DNA of 64,000 bases from Sphingobium sp. CECT 9361 (GCF_918741285.1 NZ_CAKKNC010000006.1:62001-126000); one strand, 5' to 3'; shown: positions 27,666-37,564, numbered from the stretch's first letter. Program-made: numbers and translations. Notes: a model not told the origin generated them from the letters alone.

Positions 27666-27704
27666 CAGAGTGATTGGTCCGATATCATCGGATCAATCAC
27701 TCTG
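27666..27704 (-). terminator. Hairpin across the pyrH stop codon
   Basis: A 39-base near-perfect palindrome (CAGAGTGATTG at 27666-27676 pairing with CAATCACTCTG at 27694-27704, and TCCGAT with ATCGGA inside) covers the last codons and stop of pyrH. On the minus strand it is followed by ATTTGTGTG, a weak T-rich tail. It may attenuate transcription between pyrH and frr or protect the upstream mRNA 3' end. Confidence 0.5.
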
Positions 27705-28418
27705 AGCTTGGACAACGGTCGCCACGCCTTCGCCTGCCAACACCTTTGCAAGGTTGCCGGTTTCGCGAATGTTGAAGACGACGATCGGAATATTGTTTTC
27801 GCGGCACAGCGCAATCGCGCTGGCGTCCATGACTTTCAGATGATCGTTCAACACCTTGTCGAAAGTCACTGTTTCATAACGGGTCGCGGTCGCCACCTTC
27901 TTGGGATCGGCATCGTAGACGCCATCGACGCTGGTCCCCTTGAACAGCGCATCGCAGCCCATTTCGGCGGCGCGCAGCGCAGCGGCAGTGTCGGTGGTAA
28001 AGAACGGATTGCCGGTGCCGGCGGCGAAGATCACGATCCGCCCCTTTTCCAGATGCCGTTCCGCCTTGCGCCGGATATAGGGTTCGCAAACGCTGGCCAT
28101 CGGAATGGCTGACTGGACACGGGTGTCATGCCCCATGCGCTCCAGCGCGTTCTGCACGGCGAGCGCGTTCATCACCGTGGCGAGCATACCCATATAATCG
28201 GCGCTGGTCCGGTCGAAGCCCTTGGCCGCAGCCGCAAGGCCACGGAAGATGTTACCGCCACCCACGACGACGCACAGTTCATATCCGGTGGCACTCGCCG
28301 CGGCGATTTCGCCCGCAACGCGGTCCACGGTTTCCGGGTCGATGCCGAACTGGCCCGACCCCATCAATACTTCGCCCGAAAGCTTGAGCAGGATGCGCTT
28401 GAAGGCTGGCCGAGTCAT
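27693..28418 (-). CDS. pyrH: UMP kinase
   Basis: PyrH phosphorylates UMP to UDP. The 241-residue amino acid kinase fold protein has [41 protein letters not shown] and [10 protein letters not shown], all characteristic. The length and position between tsf and frr are standard. Its final codons lie inside a hairpin (27666-27704). There are 215 bases between the tsf stop and this start, holding a palindromic repeat. Confidence 0.97.
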   Translation of the reverse strand: MTRPAFKRILLKLSGEVLMGSGQFGIDPETVDRVAGEIAAASATGYELCVVVGGGNIFRGLAAAAKGFDRTSADYMGMLATVMNALAVQNALERMGHDTRVQSAIPMASVCEPYIRRKAERHLEKGRIVIFAAGTGNPFFTTDTAAALRAAEMGCDALFKGTSVDGVYDADPKKVATATRYETVTFDKVLNDHLKVMDASAIALCRENNIPIVVFNIRETGNLAKVLAGEGVATVVQAQSD

Positions 28419-28504
28419 GCGGGGCGGTTATCCTGTCTGATCATGGAAATGGCGCGCACCTTAGGGAGTGCGCGCCATGATGTGAAGCGGGGTTTTGGTG
28501 TTTA

Positions 28505-28525
28505 GAGCGGTGCTAAAAACCGCTC
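28505..28525. repeat. Short hairpin between tsf and pyrH
   Basis: GAGCGG at 28505-28510 and CCGCTC at 28520-28525 form a six-base stem around TGCTAAAAA. It has no T run outside the stem, so a terminator role is doubtful. It stands 87 bases upstream of the pyrH start, on the tsf side of the gap. Confidence 0.35.
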
Positions 28526-28545
28526 ACTTAACTAACCCACCAAAC

Positions 28546-28614
28546 CCGTTCGGTTCGAGCCTGTCCTGAGCGCCTGCCCTGGCAGGCAGTCGAAGGGCTG
28601 CTCGAAACGAACGG
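28546..28614. repeat. Inverted repeat of the CGTTCG...TCGAAGG type
   Basis: CCGTTCGGTTCGAGC (28546-28560) is matched by GCTCGAAACGAACGG (28600-28614), 14 of 15 positions pairing, with gtcctgagc and agtcgaaggg inside. The same words recur at 29668-29741, so these are two copies of one intergenic repeat type. It lies just beyond the tsf stop. Confidence 0.65.
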
Positions 28615-28633
28615 ATATGGGTATGGCGGTCGC

Positions 28634-29560
28634 TCAGACCCCAGCGGCCGCCGCAACTTCTGCTGCGAAGTCGCTGACTTCCTTTTCGATGCCTTCGCCA
28701 AGCTGGAAGCGGACATAGCCCTTCAGCGTGATCGACTTGCCTGCATCCTTTGCGGCCTTGGCAACGACGTCGGCGACCGGCGTCTTGTTGTCCATGACGA
28801 ACAACTGGCTGAGCAGCGCATTTTCCTTGGCGTACTTTGCCACCGCACCGTCGACCATCTTGGCGACGATTTCAGCAGGCTTGCCCGATTCGGATGCCTT
28901 TTCCGCAGCGATCGAACGCTCACGCTCCAGCAATGCCGGATCGATATCGGACGCAGCAAGTGCCAGCGGGAAGGCAGCGGCGATGTGCATCGCGATCTGC
29001 TTGCCCAGCGGCTCCAGAACGTCGGTCGGCGCATCGCCTTCCAGTGCGACCAGAACGCCGATCTTGCCGAGACCCGGCGCAGCAGCGTTATGCACGTAAG
29101 GAACGACAACGCCCTGATCGACCGACAGATGCGCCAGACGACGCAGCGTCTGGTTTTCACCGATGGTAGCGATGTTCGCGACCAGCTTTTCCGAAACGCT
29201 GCCACCGGTGGGATAAGCAGCGTTCGCAAGCGTTTCCGCGTCGGCGGCCTGCGTGTCGAGCGCGATCTGCGCCACGTTACGCACGAACTCCTGGAATTGG
29301 TCGTTCTTCGCGACGAAATCGGTTTCGCTGTTCACTTCAACGGCAACGCCCTTGGTCCCGGCGACGACAACGCCGACCAGACCTTCAGCAGCGGTGCGGC
29401 TGGACTTCTTCTGCGCAGCGGCCAGACCCTTGGCACGCAGCCAATCGGATGCTGCTTCGATATCGCCATTGGATTCGGTCAGCGCCTTCTTGCAGTCCAT
29501 CATGCCCGCGCCCGAACGGTCGCGCAGTTCCTTGACAGTGGCGGCGGTAATCTCGGCCAT
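28634..29560 (-). CDS. tsf: Elongation factor Ts
   Basis: EF-Ts exchanges GDP for GTP on EF-Tu. The 308-residue protein starts [20 protein letters not shown] and continues MDCKKAL, the family signature in the N-terminal UBA-like domain; the core has [11 protein letters not shown] and the second signature VAVEVNSE. It follows rpsB, the universal order, but 204 bases separate them, with a palindromic repeat in between. Confidence 0.97.
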   Translation of the reverse strand: MAEITAATVKELRDRSGAGMMDCKKALTESNGDIEAASDWLRAKGLAAAQKKSSRTAAEGLVGVVVAGTKGVAVEVNSETDFVAKNDQFQEFVRNVAQIALDTQAADAETLANAAYPTGGSVSEKLVANIATIGENQTLRRLAHLSVDQGVVVPYVHNAAAPGLGKIGVLVALEGDAPTDVLEPLGKQIAMHIAAAFPLALAASDIDPALLERERSIAAEKASESGKPAEIVAKMVDGAVAKYAKENALLSQLFVMDNKTPVADVVAKAAKDAGKSITLKGYVRFQLGEGIEKEVSDFAAEVAAAAGV

Positions 29561-29667
29561 CGTGATTTCCTTTATTCTATTTCAAATGTGCGGGAGGGCG
29601 CGATCCCTTGCGGAAGAACGCGCCCTTTACCCTGCAAAGTTTTCAGTTTGGAGTACCCGATCCCTCC

Positions 29668-29741
29668 CCGTTCGCCCTGAGCTTGTCGAAGGGCCGTCCT
29701 TCCTAAAAAGAACAAGGCTTCGACACGCTCAGCCCGAACGG
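29668..29741. repeat. Imperfect 24-bp inverted repeat between rpsB and tsf
   Basis: The arm at 29668-29691 (containing CCGTTCGCCCTGAGC and TTGTCGAAG) pairs with 29718-29741 (CTTCGACACGCTCAGC and CCGAACGG) with three mismatches. This kind of CGTTCG...TCGAAG palindrome is a common dispersed intergenic element in alphaproteobacteria. It lies within an operon and may reduce tsf expression relative to rpsB or mark an RNA processing site. Confidence 0.7.
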
Positions 29742-29764
29742 TTTTGGTCGATGTACCCAGCCTG

Positions 29765-30553
29765 TCAGGCGTCGGTGGCGGTTGCCTCTGCCGGAGCGAC
29801 TTCGATAGCCGCTTCTTCAGGAAGCGGTTCGTCCATCGCGCCCAGGTCAACGCCCGAAGCCTGCACGGCGCCACGGTTGCCCTTGGTCGCTGCGGCAGCG
29901 ATTGCATCGCAGTACAAGCGGATGGCGCGGCTTGCGTCATCGTTTGCGGGAACGGGGAACGCGATGCCGTCGGGCGATACGTTCGAATCGAGGATCGCAA
30001 CAACCGGAATACCCAGCGTGTTGGCTTCCTTGATCGCCAGTTCTTCCTTGCCTGCGTCGATCACGAACATCACGTCAGGAATGCCGCCCATGTCGCGGAT
30101 GCCGCCCAGCGACATTTCCAGCTTTTCGCGCTCGCGCGTCATCTGGAGCACTTCCTTCTTGGTCAGGCCGTGGGTGTCACCCGACAGCTTTTCCTCAAGG
30201 GTCTTGAGACGCTTGATCGAACCTGAAATGGTCTTCCAGTTGGTGAGCATACCGCCCAGCCAGCGATGGTTGACGAAGTGCTGGCCCGAACGGCGTGCGG
30301 CTTCTGCGATGGGATCTTGTGCCTGACGCTTGGTGCCGACGAACAGCACCTTGCCGCCATTGGCAACGCTGGCCGACACGAAGTCGAGTGCGCGGGCGAA
30401 GAGCGGAACAGTCTGCGAAAGGTCGAGAATGTGGATGCCGTTGCGGTCGCCGAAGATGTACGGCTTCATGCGCGGATTCCAGCGGTGAGTCTGGTGGCCA
30501 AAGTGCGCGCCAGCTTCGATCAATTGCTGCATCGAGACGACAGGTGCCGCCAT
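29765..30553 (-). CDS. rpsB: 30S ribosomal protein S2
   Basis: A 262-residue S2 with family segments [28 protein letters not shown] and the C-terminal DTNPDG equivalent [10 protein letters not shown]. The tail past residue 230 is acidic and Ala-rich ([17 protein letters not shown]), an extension seen in alphaproteobacterial S2. It opens the rpsB-to-fabZ cluster. The 260 bases upstream to the divergent small gene should hold its promoter and leader; I see no confident -35/-10 pair there. Confidence 0.96.
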   Translation of the reverse strand: MAAPVVSMQQLIEAGAHFGHQTHRWNPRMKPYIFGDRNGIHILDLSQTVPLFARALDFVSASVANGGKVLFVGTKRQAQDPIAEAARRSGQHFVNHRWLGGMLTNWKTISGSIKRLKTLEEKLSGDTHGLTKKEVLQMTREREKLEMSLGGIRDMGGIPDVMFVIDAGKEELAIKEANTLGIPVVAILDSNVSPDGIAFPVPANDDASRAIRLYCDAIAAAATKGNRGAVQASGVDLGAMDEPLPEEAAIEVAPAEATATDA

Positions 30554-30733
30554 AATAGTTCTCCTTACCGGTTAGACCTCTGGGAATCAGTGACCTTTTG
30601 GATCCTCTCAAAGAGGCCGTCCGGCACCGGGATGTGCGATTCCCATGTGGATTGGAGCGCGGCCTTTATCGGCCTTGTCCTCGCAATGCAAGGCTTGACA
30701 AGTGCAGCAGGATAGAACAAATAGTGAACATCG

Positions 30734-30759
30734 GGAACAAATGGCGGTTTCGGGCGGTT
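30734..30759 (+). promoter_or_regulatory. Possible EcfG-type promoter upstream of the small membrane protein gene
   Basis: GGAAC at 30734-30738 is followed, 17 bases on, by GGTTT. This resembles the alphaproteobacterial general stress sigma (EcfG) pattern GGAAC-N16/17-CGTT, with one -10 mismatch. It stands about 55 bases before the ATG at 30814. The call is weak. Confidence 0.25.
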
Positions 30760-30813
30760 TGCGAAGATAAGTCCGGTGAGCCGTGCCTGCGGTCAGATGG
30801 AAGGGTCAGTACG

Positions 30814-31038
30814 ATGTTTGGTATGATTGCTGCTTTCGTGTTCGTTACGGGTTTTGCCTTTGCCATCGGCGTGATCGCCTGGATGTTCGCCCATTATCAG
30901 GAAAAGATCGTGGCTGCCCTTCTGGTAGAGCCGATGCCGCAAACGGTCCGCGTCTATAATGTGCGGATCAGCCGCCCCCGCGTCCGCCCTGTTCAGACGG
31001 CGCGGGCCAACCCGACCCGCACTGCTTTGGCCGCCTGA
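30814..31038 (+). CDS. Small membrane protein, unknown function
   Basis: A 74-residue protein with one hydrophobic helix at residues 2-27 (GMIAAFVFVTGFAFAIGVIAW) and a basic, Arg-rich C-terminal half (RISRPRVRPVQTARANPTRT). GGAAGGG stands upstream of the ATG at 30814; the frame is open upstream but non-conserved in look. I do not recognise it. It is divergent from rpsB and convergent with pssA. A weak EcfG-like promoter motif upstream hints at stress expression. Confidence 0.6.
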   Translation: MFGMIAAFVFVTGFAFAIGVIAWMFAHYQEKIVAALLVEPMPQTVRVYNVRISRPRVRPVQTARANPTRTALAA

Positions 31039-31106
31039 AAATCAAACAGCGAGGCGGCCCTGCCTTATCGCATACGGGCGACCTTAGAGAAGTTATAGCG
31101 CCCGCG

Positions 31107-31892
31107 TCAGGTTACGGAAGGCGGCACATCCTTCGACCGCAGCACCTTGCCATAGCTGGCAATGCCGAACGGGATAAGCGCCACATACAATAGGCTGATC
31201 GCCAGCAGCGTATGCCACGGCACCGTCATCAACAGTGCAGCGAGCAGTCCCGCAACGAGTATTGCTTCCATCCGGATCGTCTTACGCAGACGCAAGGACG
31301 ACCAACTGAACGTCGCGACATTGGATATCATGAGAAACGCAATGAACGCCGTCCACGGAGCGACAACATACCAGGCGCGGAATATGTCGAGCCCGGTCAC
31401 GAACCAGAGATACAACGGCACGAACGTCAGCCCCGCTCCCGCTGGCGCGGGAACGCCGGTCAGGAACCCGGCCGACTTATGCGGCTGAACATCCGCGTCG
31501 ATATTGGCATTGAACCGCGCCAGCCGAAGCGCACAGGACAAGGCATGGGCCAGAGCGAATATCCAGCCGATCTTCGGCATGGTCTGCAACGACCAGAGAT
31601 AAAGGATGAGCGTAGGCGCGACGCCAAAGGCGATCACGTCGGACAGCGAGTCCAGCTCCGCGCCGAACCGGCTTTCCCCGCGCAACAGCCGCGCTATGCG
31701 TCCGTCCAGTCCGTCCAGAACACCGGCCAGCACGATGCACGCCACCGAACGCTCCCAATCGCCGGCAATGCCATAGCGCACCCCAGTCAGACCGAAGCAC
31801 AAAGCCATCGCTGTAACCGCGTTGGGTGCCAGCATCCGCAAGGTGATGCCACGTCGCAGTCCGCGGGGAATGGCGCGCCGCCTTTGCCTCAC
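31107..31892 (-). CDS. pssA: CDP-diacylglycerol-serine O-phosphatidyltransferase
   Basis: PssA makes phosphatidylserine from CDP-diacylglycerol (the CdsA product) and serine. The CDP-alcohol motif reads [11 protein letters not shown], then [13 protein letters not shown], matching DG-x2-AR-x8-G-x3-D-x3-D. There are about eight membrane helices in 261 residues. The start is GTG and overlaps the psd stop (GTGA), so psd and pssA form a coupled pair for phosphatidylethanolamine synthesis. Confidence 0.95.
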   Translation of the reverse strand: MRQRRRAIPRGLRRGITLRMLAPNAVTAMALCFGLTGVRYGIAGDWERSVACIVLAGVLDGLDGRIARLLRGESRFGAELDSLSDVIAFGVAPTLILYLWSLQTMPKIGWIFALAHALSCALRLARFNANIDADVQPHKSAGFLTGVPAPAGAGLTFVPLYLWFVTGLDIFRAWYVVAPWTAFIAFLMISNVATFSWSSLRLRKTIRMEAILVAGLLAALLMTVPWHTLLAISLLYVALIPFGIASYGKVLRSKDVPPSVT

Positions 31893-32623
31893 TGCAGCAC
31901 GCCCGTCAGTATCTGCTTCTCGCCAATCTTGGCGATCACGGTTTCACCCGCAACCGTCCGCTGCCCCAGTACCACGCGTGGTACGGTTCCGGCGGGAAGA
32001 TACAGATCGACGCGGCTGCCAAAGCGGATCAGGCCGATGCGCTGGCCCGCGGCTACGATATCGCCCGGCTTCACGAACGGCACGATGCGGCGCGCTACCA
32101 GACCGGCAATCTGCGTAAACCCGATTCGCACGCCGTCCGATCGCTCGACCAATATGTGCTGCCGCTCATTATCTTCACTGGCTTTGTCGAGATCGGCGTT
32201 CAGGAACTTGCCGGAGATATACACGACGTTCTTGATCGTCCCGCCAATGGGCGTGCGGTTGATGTGGACATCGAACACGCTCATGAACATCGACACACGG
32301 ATCATCGGCGCATCGCCCAAACCGTCCGGCCCGGCCATTTCGCGCGGCGGCGTGACGTTCTGGATCAGTGTCACCAGCCCATCGGCTGGCGCGACCAGCA
32401 AACTCTCATCCTGCGGCGTCGCGCGAATGGGATCGCGGAAAAACGTCAATACCCAGATGGTTACGATCACCATCAGCCAGCCGATGGTTTCCCATCCCAC
32501 GACGAAGAACAGCCCCGTTATCGCAGCCGCAATTGCGCCGAACTTGCGACCTTCGGGATGCACGGCGGGGAACCGCCATTTGATGCCGCCGCCCGTAGCG
32601 ACCGTGAATTCGTTGTTTTCCAT
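31889..32623 (-). CDS. psd: Phosphatidylserine decarboxylase proenzyme
   Basis: Psd turns phosphatidylserine into phosphatidylethanolamine. This is the short, alphaproteobacterial-type enzyme of 244 residues with an N-terminal membrane helix. The self-cleavage site is GSR in [13 protein letters not shown]203 should become the pyruvoyl group, giving beta (1-202) and alpha (203-244) chains. It is the promoter-proximal gene of psd-pssA and is divergent from icd, with 171 bases between. Confidence 0.94.
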   Translation of the reverse strand: MENNEFTVATGGGIKWRFPAVHPEGRKFGAIAAAITGLFFVVGWETIGWLMVIVTIWVLTFFRDPIRATPQDESLLVAPADGLVTLIQNVTPPREMAGPDGLGDAPMIRVSMFMSVFDVHINRTPIGGTIKNVVYISGKFLNADLDKASEDNERQHILVERSDGVRIGFTQIAGLVARRIVPFVKPGDIVAAGQRIGLIRFGSRVDLYLPAGTVPRVVLGQRTVAGETVIAKIGEKQILTGVLQ

Positions 32624-32794
32624 TGGCTCGTCTTAGGGAGTGAGATTGCTACTGACAACGCTCGAAACCCGGAGCGTTTCCGTTCAGGTTGCAAAGCGGC
32701 AAAATCCCCAACCCGACAGTTGAACATTTTGGCCGCTTTCCCTAGACGCAATCGCAACTTCCTATCCCCAGTGCACAGAAAGCGAAGCAGACGC

Positions 32795-34015
32795 ATGGCG
32801 AAGATCAAAGTCAAAAATCCGATAGTCGAACTCGACGGCGACGAGATGACGCGCATCATCTGGGAATGGATTCGCGAACGCCTGATCAAGCCTTATCTCG
32901 ACATTGACCTCAAATATTACGACCTGTCCGTTCAGAAGCGCGACGAAACTAACGACCAGATCACGGTCGACAGCGCCAAGGCGATCCAGCAGTACGGCGT
33001 CGGCGTGAAGTGCGCAACGATCACCCCCGACGAACAACGCGTCGAGGAATTCGGCCTCAAGAAAATGTGGAAGTCGCCCAACGGCACGATCCGCAACATT
33101 CTGGGCGGTGTGGTGTTCCGCGAACCCATCGTCATCAAGAACGTACCGCGCCTCGTCCCCGGCTGGACCGATCCGATTGTCGTCGGACGTCATGCTTTTG
33201 GCGACCAGTATAAGGCCACCGACTTCCGTGTCCCAGGTCCCGGCAAGCTGCGCCTCGTCTGGGAAGGCGACAATGGCGAGAAGATCGACGAGGAAGTGTT
33301 CCAGTTCCCAAGCGCGGGTGTCGCCATGGGTATGTACAATCTGGACGATTCGATCCGCGATTTTGCCAGGGCGAGTATGAACTATGCGCTCGACCGCAAA
33401 TGGCCGCTGTATCTTTCGACCAAGAACACCATCCTGAAGGCCTATGACGGCCGCTTCAAGGATCTGTTCCAGGAAGTGTTCGACGCCGATTTCGCTGCCA
33501 AGTTCAAGGAAGCAGGCATCGTTTACGAACATCGTCTGATCGACGACATGGTTGCTTCCGCGCTCAAGTGGAGCGGCAAGTTCGTGTGGGCGTGCAAGAA
33601 TTACGACGGCGACGTGCAGTCGGACACAGTGGCACAGGGCTTCGGATCGCTCGGCCTCATGACTTCGGTGCTGATGTCGCCCGACGGCAAGACCATCGAA
33701 GCAGAAGCTGCGCATGGCACCGTCACGCGCCACTATCGCATGCATGAACAGGGCAAGGCCACGTCGACCAACCCTATCGCGTCGATCTTCGCATGGACGC
33801 AGGGCCTCTCGTTCCGCGGCAAGTTCGACGACACACCGGACGTCACGCGCTTTGCTGAAACCCTGGAGCGGGTGTGCATCGAAACCGTCGAAAGCGGCAA
33901 GATGACCAAGGATCTTGCCCTGCTGATCGGCCCCAATCAGGCGTGGATGACGACGGAGCAGTTCTTCGAAGCGATCCGTGCCAATCTGGAAACGGAAATG
34001 GCTAGCTGGAAATAA
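32795..34015 (+). CDS. icd: NADP-dependent isocitrate dehydrogenase
   Basis: A 406-residue TCA-cycle enzyme of the subfamily II type shared with eukaryotic IDH1/2. It starts [21 protein letters not shown], with substrate motifs [19 protein letters not shown] and the metal/isocitrate region [12 protein letters not shown], plus [10 protein letters not shown] for NADP. ATG at 32795 is set by homology; the same frame is open far upstream, but that part is antisense to psd. A strong terminator hairpin follows. Confidence 0.96.
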   Translation: MAKIKVKNPIVELDGDEMTRIIWEWIRERLIKPYLDIDLKYYDLSVQKRDETNDQITVDSAKAIQQYGVGVKCATITPDEQRVEEFGLKKMWKSPNGTIRNILGGVVFREPIVIKNVPRLVPGWTDPIVVGRHAFGDQYKATDFRVPGPGKLRLVWEGDNGEKIDEEVFQFPSAGVAMGMYNLDDSIRDFARASMNYALDRKWPLYLSTKNTILKAYDGRFKDLFQEVFDADFAAKFKEAGIVYEHRLIDDMVASALKWSGKFVWACKNYDGDVQSDTVAQGFGSLGLMTSVLMSPDGKTIEAEAAHGTVTRHYRMHEQGKATSTNPIASIFAWTQGLSFRGKFDDTPDVTRFAETLERVCIETVESGKMTKDLALLIGPNQAWMTTEQFFEAIRANLETEMASWK

Positions 34016-34042
34016 GTCGGAACCGAAATGACCGGTTGAATG

Positions 34043-34090
34043 TTCGGCTCCATTGACGGGTATCCCTGTCGATGGGGCCGAATTTCTTTC
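34043..34090 (+). terminator. Terminator after icd
   Basis: A long hairpin (TTCGGC at 34043 pairing with GCCGAA ending at 34082, with inner stems around GACGGGtatCCCTGTC) is followed by TTTCTTTC. It begins 28 bases after the icd stop and stands before the GNAT-nitrilase gene, so it is a good rho-independent terminator for icd. Confidence 0.75.
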
Positions 34091-34101
34091 AAGGATAGTA
34101 G

Positions 34102-35715
34102 ATGACAACCGCGGCACGCAAACGCCTGGAAATCCGTAATGCCGCGCCGACCGATGTGCGGGCGATCCAGCGGCTGATCGAGCGCGCTTACCCTGGCATG
34201 CCAGGCTATTCCCCTGCCACTATCCGGGGCCAGATCAACAACTTCACCGAAGGCTGCTTCGTCGCACTGTATGACAACAAGGTCGTGGGCTATTGCGCGA
34301 CGATGCGCGTCAGCAAGGCGATGGCGTTTTCCCCGCACGACTGGGAAGAAATCACCGCCAACGGTTTCGGCACCCGGCACAGCGCGGCGGGAGAGTGGCT
34401 ATACGGTTATGAGATGGCCGTCGATCCGCGCCAGCGCGGCCTACGCATCGGTCAGCGACTATATGATGAGCGCAAGGAACTGGCCGAGCAGCTCGATCTG
34501 CATGGCATCGTGATTGCCGGGCGCCTGCCGGGTTACGCCCGCGCCAAGCGCCGCATCGGAACACCGCAGGATTATCTGGAGGGTGTGATTGCCGGCAAGC
34601 TGCGCGATCCGGTCCTTAGCTTTCAGCTCAAGAACCAGTTCGAGCCGATTGGCGTTCTGGAAAACTATCTGCCCGAAGATAAGGCGTCGGATGGCAACGC
34701 CGCGCATATGGTCTGGCGCAATCCCTATGTAGATCCGGACGAAGCACCCGAAATGCGCGTCCCGCGCGGCGTCGAAAGCGTGCGTCTGGCGACATGCCAG
34801 TTACAAGCGCGTGCCGTTGCCGATTTTGACGAGTTCATCCGCAATATCGAATATTTCGTGGATGTTGCAGCGGATTATCGGTCTGACTTCATCATCTTTC
34901 CCGAGTTATTCACACTGCCGCTGCTCTCGTTCGAAACGAAGAAGCTATCTCCCATGGAGGCGATCGACCGGCTGACCAATTATACGCCGCGACTGACCAA
35001 GGAACTGGCGCGCATGGCGCTGGAGTATAATGTCAACATCATCGGCGGATCGCACCCCACCCGCACCGACGATGATGACGTACAGAATGTCGCCTATGTC
35101 GCGTTACGCGACGGGTCCGTGCATTCGCAGGAAAAGATCCACCCTACTCCCAACGAAGCCTTCTGGTGGAATATCAAGGGCGGAGATTCGCTGGACGTCA
35201 TCCAGACCGACTGCGGACCAATCGGCGTGCTGATCTGCTACGATAGCGAATTTCCAGAGCTTGCCCGCCGCCTGGTCGATCAGGGTGCGCGGATGATCTT
35301 TGTCCCCTTCTGCACGGACAGCCGTTCCGGCTATATGCGGGTGCGGTACTGCGCGCAGGCGCGGGCAATCGAGAACCAGTGTTACGTCATCATGTCCGGC
35401 AACGTCGGCAATTTGCCGAATGTTGACAACATGGACATTCAGTACGCCCAAAGCTGCATATTGACGCCCTGCGACTTGCCCTTTGCGCGCGACGGCATTG
35501 CAGCGGAAGCGAGCGAGAATGTCGAGACGCTGACCATTGCCGACGTCAATCTTGCCGACTTAAGCTGGGCGCGCGCGGAAGGGACCGTCCGCAACCTGCG
35601 CGACCGCCGCTTCGATCTGTATCATATCGAATGGGATAATAATGTCGGACAGGGCCATGCGCCGAGCGGCGGCCCTGTTCCTGCAGGCGGCCACAACTCC
35701 CCCGGCGGCGGTTGA
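34102..35715 (+). CDS. Bifunctional GNAT acetyltransferase/nitrilase-family carbon-nitrogen hydrolase
   Basis: A 537-residue fusion. The N-terminal domain (about 1-200) is GNAT-like, with the acetyl-CoA region AVDPRQRGLRIGQRLYDER. The C-terminal domain (about 225-520) is nitrilase superfamily with the Glu-Lys-Cys triad E268 (FPELF), K345 (EKIHPTPNE) and C379 (LICYDSEFPE). Both active sites look intact. The natural reaction is unknown; the hydrolase could cleave an amide that the acetyltransferase domain forms or recognises. The start ATG at 34102 is 12 bases past the icd terminator. The C-terminus is Gly/Pro-rich. Confidence 0.9.
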   Translation: MTTAARKRLEIRNAAPTDVRAIQRLIERAYPGMPGYSPATIRGQINNFTEGCFVALYDNKVVGYCATMRVSKAMAFSPHDWEEITANGFGTRHSAAGEWLYGYEMAVDPRQRGLRIGQRLYDERKELAEQLDLHGIVIAGRLPGYARAKRRIGTPQDYLEGVIAGKLRDPVLSFQLKNQFEPIGVLENYLPEDKASDGNAAHMVWRNPYVDPDEAPEMRVPRGVESVRLATCQLQARAVADFDEFIRNIEYFVDVAADYRSDFIIFPELFTLPLLSFETKKLSPMEAIDRLTNYTPRLTKELARMALEYNVNIIGGSHPTRTDDDDVQNVAYVALRDGSVHSQEKIHPTPNEAFWWNIKGGDSLDVIQTDCGPIGVLICYDSEFPELARRLVDQGARMIFVPFCTDSRSGYMRVRYCAQARAIENQCYVIMSGNVGNLPNVDNMDIQYAQSCILTPCDLPFARDGIAAEASENVETLTIADVNLADLSWARAEGTVRNLRDRRFDLYHIEWDNNVGQGHAPSGGPVPAGGHNSPGGG

Positions 35716-35779
35716 TAAAAAGCGTGCATTTGGGCCAATAGGGCGCTGACAAACACGCATTCCGGTGCATAAGGGGAAA

Positions 35780-37552
35780 ATGGCAGCGGAATTCAATCAT
35801 ACCGGCCTTAGCGACGCTTTGGTCATCCTGGGCGCAGCGGGTCTCGTAATCCCCGGCTTCGCCCGTTTTCGCATAAGCCCAGTCATCGGCTTCATTCTCG
35901 TCGGTTTGGCCGTAGGCCCGGCCGGCCTCGGATCGTTGATCGATCAATATCCCTGGCTGTACTACATCACCATTTCCGATCCGAAGGCGATTGCCCCCTT
36001 TGCGGAACTTGGGATCATCCTGCTCCTGTTCTCCATCGGGCTTGAACTGAGTTTCAAGCGATTGTGGACGATGCGCACCCAAGTGTTCGGGGTCGGCGCT
36101 GCCGAACTACTCATAAGCGCCGCCATAATCGGCGTCGCGCTCTATCTGATCGGGCAGGGAATCGGAGGCGCCGTAGGCCTCGGCCTTGCGCTTGCACTTT
36201 CCTCGACGGCGCTGGTGTTACCAATGGTGGGTACGCAGACTGCCGTCGGACGATCCGCATTTGCCATGCTCCTGTTCGAAGATTTGGCACTGGTGCCGAT
36301 CATCTTCCTGCTTGGCGCGCTCGCCCCCACGGCCAGCGAAGCGGGATGGGTCGGCCTGGTCGATACACTCGTTAAAGGCGGCGTCACCATCGTGGTGATG
36401 CTGGTGCTTGGGCGTTTCACCCTGCCACACATCTTCAGCCAGGCAGCGCGCACCAAGAGCCCCGAAGTGTTTCTGGCTGCCAGCCTGCTGGTCGTGATCA
36501 TTTCCAGCCTCGCGACTGCGCTCGTGGGTCTATCGCCGATCGTTGGGGCATTGCTTGCGGGCATATTGATCGCCGAAACCGATTACCATGGCGAAGTCGA
36601 AGTGATGACCGCCCCGTTCAAGGGATTGGCGCTCGGCGTCTTCCTCATCACTGTGGGGATGAGCCTGGACCTGCGCGTTATCGCCGCAAACTGGTCGATC
36701 CTGTTGCTTGCCGTAGTCGGCGTGGTGATCGCGAAAACGATCGTCACAACACTACTGCTGCGCTTTTCAGGCGTCAGCAGAGGCGTGTCGCTGGAAGTCG
36801 GCGTGCTCATGTCCAGCCCTTCGGAAACCACCCTGATCGTGCTGACCGCGGCATCGGCGGCGCAACTCATTCTGCCTTCAACGGCAGCTTTCTGGCAGAT
36901 CGTGACGGCAATCGGCCTAACCATCACGCCCTTGCTGGCCCGGATAGGCCACGACATTGCCCGGCGACTGGAACTCGCTGGATCGGAAGAGCCCACTCCG
37001 CTGGGTGAGGAAGGCGCACAACCGGCAGCGGTGGTCATCGGCTTCGGCCGTGTGGGGCACATGGTATGCGATCTGTTAAAGTTGCATAATCAGCCTTTCA
37101 TCGCCGTGGAATCGGACGCGGACGTCGTCGCGACGGCACGCCGCAATGGCTATCCGATCCTGTTTGGCGATGTGTCCCGCGCCGAAATGCTCGATAAATT
37201 ACGCCTCGGCCATGCGCGCGCGTTGATCCTGACGATGGACGATCCGGTGTTATCGGTGCGCGTTACGCGACGAGTGCGCGGTTGGGTGCCCGATTTGCCG
37301 ATCATCGCCCGTGCACGCGATACCGATCATGCAGCAGAGTTATACAAGGCCGGCGCGAGCGACGCCGTGCCGGAGACACTCGAAAGCTCATTGCAACTTG
37401 CCGAGACGGCGCTGGTCGACCTGGGCGTTGCGATGGGACCGGTCATCGCCTCGATCCATCAGATGCGCGAAGATCTGCGCGAGGGGATCAAGGAAGCGGC
37501 GGACATGGATAAGGCGCCCAAGCTCAGGAAATTGCGCGCCGAAGATGCGTAA
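35780..37552 (+). CDS. CPA2 family cation:proton antiporter with TrkA-N domain (KefB/YbaL-like)
   Basis: A 590-residue membrane transporter: 12 or so helices (residues 1-400), then an NAD-binding TrkA-N domain from about 415 (VVIGFGRVGHMVCDLL). The membrane half has the family motifs GFILVGLAVGPAGLG and LALSSTALVLPMV. It probably exchanges K+ or Na+ for H+ and is gated by a nucleotide. ATG at 35780 follows AAGGGG; a GTG at 35765 is upstream but less good. Unlike KefC I see no glutathione-linked ancillary gene. The C-terminal 30 residues are charged. Confidence 0.88.
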   Translation: MAAEFNHTGLSDALVILGAAGLVIPGFARFRISPVIGFILVGLAVGPAGLGSLIDQYPWLYYITISDPKAIAPFAELGIILLLFSIGLELSFKRLWTMRTQVFGVGAAELLISAAIIGVALYLIGQGIGGAVGLGLALALSSTALVLPMVGTQTAVGRSAFAMLLFEDLALVPIIFLLGALAPTASEAGWVGLVDTLVKGGVTIVVMLVLGRFTLPHIFSQAARTKSPEVFLAASLLVVIISSLATALVGLSPIVGALLAGILIAETDYHGEVEVMTAPFKGLALGVFLITVGMSLDLRVIAANWSILLLAVVGVVIAKTIVTTLLLRFSGVSRGVSLEVGVLMSSPSETTLIVLTAASAAQLILPSTAAFWQIVTAIGLTITPLLARIGHDIARRLELAGSEEPTPLGEEGAQPAAVVIGFGRVGHMVCDLLKLHNQPFIAVESDADVVATARRNGYPILFGDVSRAEMLDKLRLGHARALILTMDDPVLSVRVTRRVRGWVPDLPIIARARDTDHAAELYKAGASDAVPETLESSLQLAETALVDLGVAMGPVIASIHQMREDLREGIKEAADMDKAPKLRKLRAEDA

Positions 37553-37564
37553 CTATCGACGTGT

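Noticed and set aside
30695-30700. TTGACA before the small membrane protein gene
   Set aside because: No -10 element at 16-18 bases downstream.
32762-34117. 451-codon frame antisense to icd
   Set aside because: It mirrors a highly conserved gene and its product matches no fold I know; codon shadow.
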